Below are positions 55,139 through 64,000 of a stretch of 64,000 bases of DNA, in pieces (position 1 is the first letter of the stretch; each line of letters begins with the position of its first letter). Made by a program: the position numbers and the translations under genes. The notes under the pieces were generated by a model. It was not told the origin of the DNA. It searched no databases and worked only from the letters and a program-made list of their open reading frames with translations. The stretch is taken from contig OX246746.1 in assembly GCA_945910005.1 (NCBI GenBank), positions 40,244,005 to 40,308,004 of the forward strand. Reading direction: 5' to 3'. Origin of the DNA: Isoperla grammatica. Lineage: Eukaryota; Arthropoda; Insecta; Plecoptera; Perlodidae.

Positions 55139-55244
55139 GGTTCGTTTGATTTACCGGCACCTTTTGTACTTCATGCCATGTATCCCATGAAATAACATTG
55201 AGTGAGTGCAAAGAGTATAAAAGGTGTAGCAAATCAAACGAACC
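55139..55244. mobile_element. 106-bp MITE with TAG target duplication
   Basis: Ends GGTTCGTTTGATTT / AAATCAAACGAACC with TAG on both sides (55136-55138 and 55245-55247). A related left end, GGGTGCGTTTGATTT, precedes at about 55085. The 3-bp TSD would fit a PIF/Harbinger-type element, but TAG is not the usual TWA. Confidence 0.55.
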
Positions 55245-55261
55245 TAGTGTTTGAAATTAGA

Positions 55262-55352
55262 AGTAGGCCTAGGGTTCTAAGCAATGACGTATATTTGGGC
55301 TGCCGCTACGCGGCAGCTTATATACGTCATTGGTTCTAGGCCTACCCTACGT
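55262..55352. other. Strong hairpin, arms about 40 bp
   Basis: GTAGGCCTAGGGTTCTAAGC...ATGACGTATAT pairs with ATATACGTCAT..GGTTCTAGGCCTAC; the tip is CTGCCGC/GCGGCAG. Another palindrome (GTGCCGTGACGGCAC) follows directly. Confidence 0.8.
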
Positions 55353-55863
55353 GCCGTGACGGCACGGCCAAACTAGGAAAGTAGGGTTATGATACAAAAT
55401 TACTTCTAGACTTTTGTTACATAACTACAAATTATATTTCCTTACTCACACACATATTTTTAAATATAAATATCGTATATTTGTATTGATACACACAACA
55501 AATTTCTATAATCAATTAGTTCAAATGCTGAAGTGAACATGAGACGGCTTGAAAAGTCCGCCATGTTTTCTTATCGCACGTCTAAAGGCAGGGTTTTGGA
55601 GCGCGCTACTTTTAACGTAGGTGGTAACGATCTTTGTCGATAAAACACGGTAGAGAATCGCTAACTCAATGCGGTAAGGCTCGTAACGTCGAAAACGGGC
55701 GTTCAATTTACCATGGATCTTAGAGAATCGCCCTGCAGATGGGAATTCAGGTAGATACACAAACACATGTACAGAGATGTCACAAGAGCAGACACAAACA
55801 CAAGGAAACACGAAATTTAAAAAAAAACTAAAACAAACACAAACACATGTCCAGATGGACACG

Positions 55864-58731
55864 TCACAGGCGAGCGCACAACACACGAACACACGAACAG
55901 TCAGCACAGCACCCCGCGCCCTCTGGCTCGACGCCCTGGTGGCCCCCGCGGTAAGGGCACCGCGGCCCGGCAACCCCGGTCAAGTAGTCAGCATGTTGAG
56001 GGTACTGGAACCGCAGCCGACGATGGCCGTCGCCGGGGGCGTATAGCTGGTCCAGCAGGGCATCGCGGCCACGGGCTCGGAGGCGGGCGACGTAAGCGAT
56101 GGTGAGGGCAGTGAGGCGGTCGGACAGGGGCGGGACCTCGGTGAGCGCGTACACGTCCTCGTTGCGCGTCCAGGGGTGCAGCCGGGCAATGCGACGAAGG
56201 ATGCGGCGCTCCAGGGAGAGGTACCGCCGACAGTGCCGACCAAGTACGGGCGAGAGGGCAGCAGCGGCGTGCTCAAAGAGGGGGCGGAGGAACACCTGGT
56301 AGGTGTGCCGGAGTGTACGGAAACTGCAGCCACGAAAGAGCCCACGAATCAGCACGAGCAGATTCATCCGCTGCCTCGCACGCAGACACACATCCTGCGT
56401 GTGCGCCCCCCAGTCCAGAGTGGGGGAGAAGGTCACCCCAAGGTACTTGGCTGTGGCGGAGACAAAGACGGGCACGCCCCATAGCGAGATAAAGCGACGA
56501 AAGGGCCTCTGGGACAGCTTTTGGGTCTTGTGTCGGTGCCGAAACAGTAAAAGTTGTGTTTTGGAGGCATTGGGTAGCACCCGCCAGCGAGACATCCAGC
56601 ATTGGAGGGCCGCGAGCAGGCGCTGTAGGGCACGGAACGCCCCGGCCGCGGAACGGTGGGAGCACCAGTACGCCGTGTCGTCAGCATACAGGCCAACGGA
56701 GCCACCCCGGGAGAGAGGTACTGGTATATCATGGCAGAAAAGGAGGTACAGCAACGGAGAAAGGCAGGAACCTTGAGGAACGCCGGCGTGAATAGGGAAC
56801 GGAGCCGAGAGATGGCCATCGACTCGAACCCGCGCCGTGCGGCTGGTGAGAAAGGAACGAATTAGGCGGACCATGATGAGGGGAACCCCGACCTGAAGGA
56901 GTTTGTAGACTAGGCCGTCGTGCCAGACCTTATCAAAAGCCCGAGAGATGTCGAGGAAGGCAGTCAGTACACAGTGACCTTTGTTGAGTGCGGCAGTAGC
57001 ATCCGAGACAAGTCGAGCCACGGGATCAGTCACGCCGCGACCGGGGCGGAAGCCCGCCTGTTCCTCCGGGAGAATGCCAGCATGCTCAGCAAAGGCCGCC
57101 AGTCGAGTCTGAATTATTTTCTCCAGGGTCTTGCCAACGACGCTAAGAAGACTGATCGGGTGGAAACTAGCCGGATCGGTGGCGGGCTGGCGTGGCTTGG
57201 GGATCATAACCACCACAGCCGCACGGAAACCTTCCGGAAAGTAGCCAAGACGGAGGCAACCGGTAAATAGGGACGCAAGGTGAACGAGGAAGGCAGAAGG
57301 TGCATTCCGCAGCATGAGCCGAGTGACGCCATCCCCTCCCGCCGCCGAATTCCGCCCCGACGACAGCGCACGCACTACATCGTGGACCGTGATCGGACTG
57401 ACCAAGTCAGGAAAGGGAACGTCGTCGGACGGTAGGACAGAGTGGTCCGAGAGTGACGGCTCATACCTAGAGAGGCTTGTTTCAACGGAGACGCGGAATG
57501 CAACATCGAAAAGCGGGTCTGTTGGGAAACGGTGTACGTCCTCCAACGAAGCCGCGAAGACGGCGGCCTTCTCGTCGCCGGTGGCGTAAATGTCGCCGTC
57601 GACGACCAGCGGAGAGACGACTCGGGTTTGCTGGCCGGTGAGGCACTTGAACCGATGCCAGAACTTGGAACCCTGGCGGTAGTCAAGGGCCCCACAGGCA
57701 GCGATCCACGACTCCTCGCGGTGGGACGATATCCGACGCCGGATGAGGGCGTTGAGGCGGTTCCACTCCGTCTTCAACGCAGGGTCGCGGGAGAACGTAA
57801 ACTGGCGATAGACCCGACGTTTCTGTCGAATGAGGACCACGATGTCAGGAGGAAGGCGCCTGCGAGAGGTGTCTACGTTTTTGAGAGGCACCGCCACAGC
57901 CACCGCCCTTTTTAACACAGCTATCAGCATGTTCATGTCCGATCGAATAGCAGCGCATGTAGAGGCATCGACACGCTCTGGCAGAAGACGAAGGACGGTG
58001 TGCCGAAAGGAGTCCCAGTCTGCAGACGAATAGTCCCTGACGGCCTTGTAGCGGGGCTGGGGTGGAGGGGGGTTAACAGCGTCCGTGGAACACACGAGAG
58101 GGAGGTGGTCGCTGCCCACAGACGGGCCTATGGTGACGTCACTAAAATGGCCAGCAAGATTCTCACTAACTAGGATGTGGTCCGGGATAGAAGCACCGTT
58201 GTAGCCGATGAAGGTGGGGTTATCGTTGAACAGGCGGAAGAGAGGAAGGTCCACGAGCATGTCAGCCAGAGTAACGCCATTAGCATTGGACCCCGTGTCC
58301 CCGAAGGACGCGTGACGTGCGTTGAAGTCTCCAATGAGGATGAACCGGGGAAAGGCAGCCACATACTCAATGAACGCCGCGAGGGAAGCCAGAGAATCGT
58401 AAGGCGGGACATAGACAACGGCCACTAAGATTGGGCCGAGTGGGGAATGCACAGAACACATAACGGCTTCATGATGCTGGAAACGGAGAGGGAGAGGAAC
58501 AGGCACAGACGGAACCTGGGGGTCAGGAAGAAGAGCGACTCCCCTGCGCGGTGGGATGCCAGGCGCAGAGGGGCGATCGCGACGGTGAGTAGTGTAGGCA
58601 CCGAGTTGCATGGTGTGACGCTGGGACGTCCATGTCTCTGCTAGAGCCAGGATATTGATGCGATGTGCGGAAGCAAAGTCCGCAAGCAGTGGCTTGGCAC
58701 GGGAAAAGCCGTGACAGTTAACGAATGCCAC
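55864..58731 (-). CDS. LINE ORF2: endonuclease-reverse transcriptase, intact
   Basis: 955 residues without interruption. Residues 1-215 form an apurinic-type endonuclease: N5, AETW (31-34), GDFNARH (134-140), and SDH at 207-209. RT motifs follow: MIPKP (509-513), FHPISLLSVVGKTLEK, FLDISRAFDKVW (592-603), AGVPQGSCLSPLLYL (649-663) and the catalytic YADD (682-685), then a thumb and a C-terminal Cys-bearing region. This arrangement is that of Jockey/CR1-type non-LTR elements, which copy their RNA at a nicked chromosomal site. The frame has no ATG near the start; it is open upstream, overlapping the end of ORF1, and the first listed codon is GTG, so initiation is unclear. GC-rich compared with surroundings. 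Potentially functional protein. Confidence 0.9.
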   Translation of the reverse strand: MAFVNCHGFSRAKPLLADFASAHRINILALAETWTSQRHTMQLGAYTTHRRDRPSAPGIPPRRGVALLPDPQVPSVPVPLPLRFQHHEAVMCSVHSPLGPILVAVVYVPPYDSLASLAAFIEYVAAFPRFILIGDFNARHASFGDTGSNANGVTLADMLVDLPLFRLFNDNPTFIGYNGASIPDHILVSENLAGHFSDVTIGPSVGSDHLPLVCSTDAVNPPPPQPRYKAVRDYSSADWDSFRHTVLRLLPERVDASTCAAIRSDMNMLIAVLKRAVAVAVPLKNVDTSRRRLPPDIVVLIRQKRRVYRQFTFSRDPALKTEWNRLNALIRRRISSHREESWIAACGALDYRQGSKFWHRFKCLTGQQTRVVSPLVVDGDIYATGDEKAAVFAASLEDVHRFPTDPLFDVAFRVSVETSLSRYEPSLSDHSVLPSDDVPFPDLVSPITVHDVVRALSSGRNSAAGGDGVTRLMLRNAPSAFLVHLASLFTGCLRLGYFPEGFRAAVVVMIPKPRQPATDPASFHPISLLSVVGKTLEKIIQTRLAAFAEHAGILPEEQAGFRPGRGVTDPVARLVSDATAALNKGHCVLTAFLDISRAFDKVWHDGLVYKLLQVGVPLIMVRLIRSFLTSRTARVRVDGHLSAPFPIHAGVPQGSCLSPLLYLLFCHDIPVPLSRGGSVGLYADDTAYWCSHRSAAGAFRALQRLLAALQCWMSRWRVLPNASKTQLLLFRHRHKTQKLSQRPFRRFISLWGVPVFVSATAKYLGVTFSPTLDWGAHTQDVCLRARQRMNLLVLIRGLFRGCSFRTLRHTYQVFLRPLFEHAAAALSPVLGRHCRRYLSLERRILRRIARLHPWTRNEDVYALTEVPPLSDRLTALTIAYVARLRARGRDALLDQLYAPGDGHRRLRFQYPQHADYLTGVAGPRCPYRGGHQGVEPEGAGCCADCSCVRVLCARL

Positions 58732-58742
58732 GTTGAATGGAG

Positions 58743-59355
58743 CTATGGTGAAGAAGGTGCAGTGTCCATGTCATCGCTCCACAGCAGTGAAGGAGGCGAC
58801 GGCGGCCGGAGCGACGGTGACCTGAGAGAACCAACTGGAGAGGTCAGGCGATCCCGGAGCCCCGCCCGAAGTGACGCGATAGGGACGTCAGGCAGGTCCC
58901 GCGAAGCGGAACGGGAGGCCCTCGCGCCCCGTTTCTTCGCAGCGACCCCCAGCGAGCGAGGAACGGACTCCTCCTCAGGCGAAAAAGATCGTTTCTTCGG
59001 ATCGTCAACGGGATCAATCACCATGGTATCCCGAGGCTTCGTGGACGACGCGGCTGCCTTGGACTGACGAGGGGCCTGGAGCGCTGGCTGCGCCTCAGAC
59101 GTCCTGGACGCGACTGCCTTGGGTTGTTTACAGCCGCGTATCGGAGGTGGTGACTGCGGCGACACGATGGGTGAGCACATTGGTGGGGGCTCGACAGAGG
59201 CGGCAGCATCTTCGGCGAGAGGCGAATCCAGCCGACTGGATGCGTCGGGCAACGACGAAGCAGAGCCGTTGGGCACCCCTGTTTCAGTCATTGCAACGCG
59301 CGGTGGGGTCGGCAGGTCAACCTCACCCCCGCCCAGACCGCCTGGCGCTGGAGTG
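58743..59355 (-). pseudogene. LINE ORF1, C-terminal part
   Basis: Minus-strand frame (Met at 59291, open to about 59355) rich in Pro/Ser/Ala, ending APSSP and TAG 11 nt before the first codon of ORF2. Its N-terminal continuation lies at 59810-60205 beyond an insertion. Basic and low-complexity; typical of the spacer-like C-terminal part of LINE ORF1 proteins. Confidence 0.65.
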
Positions 59356-59809
59356 GAATAGGCAACACGCGTACGATTTTTTTTGTGAAACCAAACACTT
59401 AGTTTAATAGTATAAGATACAAAAAGTATATTAATGCAAGTCGCACGTAAAAAATAAATTTTTAAATAGGTTTAATGTGGTCGTATTTATTGAAGTTTAA
59501 ACTCGGGGATCTGAAACGCATACAGGTGGCTGTGACGCAATGATTGTGTAGATGTGGCGTAACAGACCAATCGCTGAGGCGGTGAGCGTACAAAGAACAA
59601 AACCATGACGTCAAATCCACTCTACATGGCGGCGGCTCGTTTTTCGCGCCCTTTTATTTATCGTTACTAAACCAATTATTTTGAGGCATAGACTGATCCG
59701 TTTTTCAAAATTCAAAGACACAAAATTATGAAATGAGAGACAAGGTATTTAAAAATCGATTAAAATTTTGATTAAAATTTTCATACGCGTGTTCCCTATT
59801 GCGCGGTCG
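59356..59809. mobile_element. TIR insertion disrupting LINE ORF1
   Basis: Ends AATAGGCAACACGCGTACG / CATACGCGTGTTCCCTATT form an inverted repeat of about 18 bp around an AT-rich, non-coding interior. ORF1 sequence lies on both sides. TSD not resolved. Confidence 0.6.
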
Positions 59810-60205
59810 GGAGAAGAGGGCGGACCACGTGTGCTGGCCAGACGCCTCACCAGTGGGGAGCTGGGCCGGGCAGCGACGTGCCTGACACTCAGTGCGGAAG
59901 TGCTCCGTGGAGTGACACAGCGAGCATGTCTGCGGCTGTCCGTCGTACGTCACAAGGGCGCTCAACCCAACAATAATGTAGGATGGTATATGCTTGGTTA
60001 GGTCCATTTGGAGAGCCCGCACGCCATTGCGGACACGGTACCTGTACGAGGTGGACCAAACCTCGTCACGGATGTCCTTGACGGTACCGTATCCCCCCAA
60101 GTTAGCTTTAATTCTCTCGTTGGCCATCTCTAACGGCAAGTTAAACACCCGTACAGTACGGAAGCCGAGATCGGCGTGACCGACGCGGACGTCGCTCACT
60201 GACTG
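59810..60205 (-). pseudogene. LINE ORF1, central part with CCHC zinc knuckle
   Basis: Minus strand: an RRM-like stretch (VRVFNLPLEMANERIKANL, YGTVKDIRDEVW) followed by a CCHC knuckle, CSLCHSTEHFRTEC. This is the usual ORF1/Gag layout of many two-ORF LINEs, an RNA-binding protein that packages the transcript. The 5' side is lost at the (TAAA)n tract; the 3' side is cut by the insertion at 59809. The long ORF reading through the microsatellite is an artefact. Confidence 0.75.
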
Positions 60206-60214
60206 ACACTGACA

Positions 60215-61272
<1,058 letters not shown>

Positions 61273-62799
61273 TGTCACACATAGACCGACTCACGAGTTA
61301 ACACGTACAGCCAGACAAAACAACGAGGAGAGAAACATGTAACACTAGGTACCTCTGTAGGAATGCACAACGAATAATCACCGCTTCAGCTGATTATACC
61401 GTTAACAAAAATTACACAACAGTGCGTGCACCTACACTACTACACAGGTTCGCCAAATCCACCAACCTAGGAAAGAAAGAAAACAAAAAAATTACACAAT
61501 GAAACTGAAGTTAACTTCGTCAGACATGCAAAAACACAGAAAACAAAAGAAAAACGGCGTCTCTAACCAACTTTGTTGTGTACCTACTAAGGAAGGTTCA
61601 CTGGTAGTGGTAGAGCTTGCATTCTATAGATAAAGCTTGCTATGAGCGCAACTCTCTATTCATGTGAATTCGTACAAGAAGGATCGATGCAATGCAATGT
61701 CTGAGGATGCTGAATTTCAGGGTGTGAATTAACTAGACATGGTTCAAACAACAGAAGGAACCGTATTGTATTAATAGATCACTATCAACGTAACATTGGC
61801 AATGATGTGGCGTCCCTGCGTAGGTTAACTAAGCTTACACTAATTCATCCGCTCTCAGTCTCCGTCATGCTTCACCACAATATTCCGTATGTTCCCTCTG
61901 TCGCCGGTCGTTCGGATGATTCGTAGCTTCCACGTCTGCCCGTCTTGCTGCTCTTGACCATCGACTCCCGGAGCCTCCTCGTGCACACACAGATGTTTCG
62001 ACCCCGTTACTGCCACCAACTCCTCTTATATAACCCCCTGCTATCCCCTTTCTCTGATATTTCCCCCAACACATGACGTTTGTCACCAAACAATTCCAAG
62101 ACCCAAAGCTATCAACATCAATCAACAATCAACCGTCTACAATCAAACTTCTTCCCCAACCCCCCCTGACACAGCAAAGATATCAAACTAAAATTGTGTT
62201 CATTATGCATGTGTCAGTATTCTGATGTTATTGTTATTGCCCTAGATTGATGGGGACACAATAGCAATCTCAGTTAACCTAATTGCGAACAGCACAAACA
62301 CAAAACAGAAAATGTTTTGAGTATTGCTCAATCATGTCTTGAATCAAATACTGTAGCATAAGTTTCACCCCAAACATTACAATATTATGGTTACTGTGGT
62401 ATGTATTGTATATTAACTCAAGACGACAATATTCAACACTGTGGACTTTTATTTGAAAATGTAGCTGACGCCATCGTCTTAGACCATCTATACTCTTATT
62501 TGCTCTTATGGTCTAAGGCCATCGTGCAGAAGCACCGCCCTCTTACATGGTTGGTACACACATACATACAAGGTTGGTACAATGCATACACAACAGGAAA
62601 CTGTGTCAATTTCGGCCAGTCTAAGTAGGCCTAGCCAGGATAGCCAAGCTCGAGACATCCACGATTACCGGATAGGAATTTCGACGGTACTACATCTTTT
62701 CGCTTAGTGCTCGGTTAGAGTGAGAGTCGCCCGGCACTGGATCTCATACAGGTGCTCTAGACATTATACCAAACAGACGAAACTGGTATTAGCTATTCT
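61273..62799. other. No gene recognised; weak Penelope-like trace
   Basis: On the minus strand at about 61957-61990, GAGGAGGCTCCGGGAGTCGATG resembles the stem II region of Penelope hammerheads (GGCTC/GAGTC stem) with a changed GAAA box. Nothing else supports an element. The remaining ORFs are short and unrecognised. Confidence 0.3.
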
Positions 62800-63300
62800 C
62801 AGGAGCGTCACTAATAGGATTCTGGGATTGGGGGAGGGGGGGGGGGGGGCGCAGGCAGAGGCGGACTGGGGGGATAAGGGCCCAGTACGGAAAAGGATGT
62901 TAGGGGCTCCGGGACTTGGCGAAGCTTTAAGGGGTCTGGGGCGAAGCCCCAGCCGCCGGAGGCTAAACATTTTCAGCTTACTATTTTGTTACAACGCATA
63001 TAAACACGTTTAAAAATCGATAAATTATGATAGTTATGTGGAACAACGTGTTGAACTGTGAACACCACTTTCAAAAACGAAATTGGCGAAGAAACTTTTC
63101 CAACACTGGCAATATATTTCAAAATTCAAACTATATTGTTTCCCAACCCTCTACAAAATATCGACTACTAGTTGTCCACTCGCATCGTGTAATTTGTACT
63201 CGTAACGAGTGTTGTAGCTGGGTATGCAGCTGGGTCGGGGGCGAAGACCCTGCCGCCGGAGGTAACGTCGTCGAAGGCGAAACAATTTTCGGCCCTGCCT
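62800..63300. repeat. Degenerate MITE-like region with GC hairpin modules
   Basis: It begins with a TIR-like CAGGAGCGTCACTAATAGG and a G run (62828-62850). The modules GGGTCTGGGGCGAAGCCCC (about 62932-62950) and TCGGGGGCGAAGACCC (about 63235-63250) match those inside the hAT MITEs at 386-1814 and 28890-29677. No TSD found. Confidence 0.45.
62990..63100 (+). repeat. Dispersed direct repeat, unit 1
   Basis: acgcatataaacacgt...cgataaat.atgat...gttgaactgtga.caccactt recurs at 63765-63870 with about 85% identity by eye. Confidence 0.7.
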
Positions 63301-63764
63301 GTTGCTTAGAGGACTAAAACGCGTTTTGAGGCGAAATCCTAATCATGAAAAACAATTAAAGTAAAGTCAATATTACACTGATAATTCCTAACGTCATAGG
63401 TCTAGGATAGGAGTTCGATCCTGTCATTTGAGAAATAATCTTATGGCTAGTGCTGCGCTGGATCGGATTTCAGTAGGCCCGATAGATATTGCCACAAAGT
63501 TTGCCTATTTAAATTTTGAACGCTTATAGACACGTGATCAGCCCGATTTTCAGTAAGCTATTTTACGGAAAGTGGCTTTGTAATGACACACGACTTGAAA
63601 ACTCCTTTATTTCATTTTTACATGAGCCTATTCTATTATAAATTGGCAAAATGGTACTTTCAGGTACAACAAAGTTTACTCGCAAACTATCAAAAGTCAC
63701 TCTCAAGTAGCGAGCTAGCGAGCAGAAATCTTGAGGGTTCTTGTTTCCTATTAATTTGTCTAGA

Positions 63765-63870
63765 ACGCATATAAACACGTGTAAAACTCGATAAATGATG
63801 ATAGGTGTGTCGAACAACATGTTGAACTGTGACACCACTTTAAAAATTAAATTAAAGAAATTTCCAGCGG
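63765..63870 (+). repeat. Dispersed direct repeat, unit 2
   Basis: Second occurrence of the block at 62990-63100. Sequence from 63301 to 63764 and after 63870 is AT-rich without recognisable features. Confidence 0.7.
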
Positions 63871-64000
63871 CATGTTTTATATTTCAAACTAAACTTTAAA
63901 AAAGTAAGCTCTGAGGAAGAAAGCGGAAATCTTTGTAGCACTTCTAGATGGTCTATATAACTCTAATGTCCCTTTTTACAGACATAAGATGCATATTATG

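Larger units (their letters stand above)
54593..55863 (-). mobile_element. Probable 3' untranslated part of the minus-strand LINE, with small insertions
   Basis: Downstream of ORF2, A/C-rich (plus strand) blocks at 55740-55860 and 54650-54830 look alike in composition. The left edge, tgaattgaatttattgaattt, reads on the minus strand as an AATAAA-like 3' tail. Small TIR elements lie in between (55083-55352). Extent is inferred. Confidence 0.45.

Noticed and set aside
56099..58644. Many ORFs of 65-157 codons on the plus strand
   Set aside because: Shadows of the GC-rich LINE ORF2 on the minus strand.

Overview
The window is eukaryotic and almost certainly metazoan: it has spliced coding sequence with canonical GT/AG sites, LINE and Penelope-like retroelements, dozens of non-autonomous DNA transposons, long microsatellites and several minisatellites. 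No marker fixes the species. An aquatic invertebrate is my best guess from repeat style (Penelope-like GIY-YIG elements, hAT-type MITEs, AGGCCTA-rich palindromes), and that is inference. One host gene is visible. It was assembled by eye from four small exons on the minus strand between 48675 and 38993: a 177-residue TSR2 homologue (pre-rRNA processing factor, eS26 chaperone).

Layout. 1-2416: three hAT-type MITEs, two with perfect 8-bp target-site duplications (TSDs). 2236-19132: an 8.45-kb block present twice in direct tandem, differing only in microsatellite or homopolymer length where I compared it; each copy holds a minus-strand R1/I-like LINE relic interrupted by a plus-strand LINE relic, two tRNA-derived SINE heads, a foldback element and a hAT MITE. 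19726-24143: two adjacent minisatellites (about 160-bp units with internal poly-G, and 82-bp units). 25843-29722: foldback and hAT elements, some nested. 30067-32158: a near-perfect palindrome, each 1.04-kb arm carrying the C-terminal GIY-YIG part of a Penelope-like element. 32342-35030: a second Penelope-like relic ending in a 30-bp minisatellite with higher-order structure. 35991-38710: three further TIR elements.

38993-48675 is the TSR2 gene, its two larger introns filled with foldback, hAT and other TIR elements, and its stop codon in the arm of a hairpin element. 49335-50300 is a LINE 3' end. 50967-52400 is a degraded minus-strand Gypsy-type gag with a 15-bp minisatellite. 54180-54592 is a 73-bp tandem repeat. 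54593-60212 is a minus-strand two-ORF LINE whose 955-residue ORF2 is intact and whose ORF1 is broken by an insertion. 60215-61272 is a (TAAA)n tract over 1 kb long. The rest is AT-rich sequence in which I recognise little.

The elements do not form a pathway. The biology is a small essential gene surviving in repeat-dominated DNA, plus several cases of repeats arising inside retroelements.
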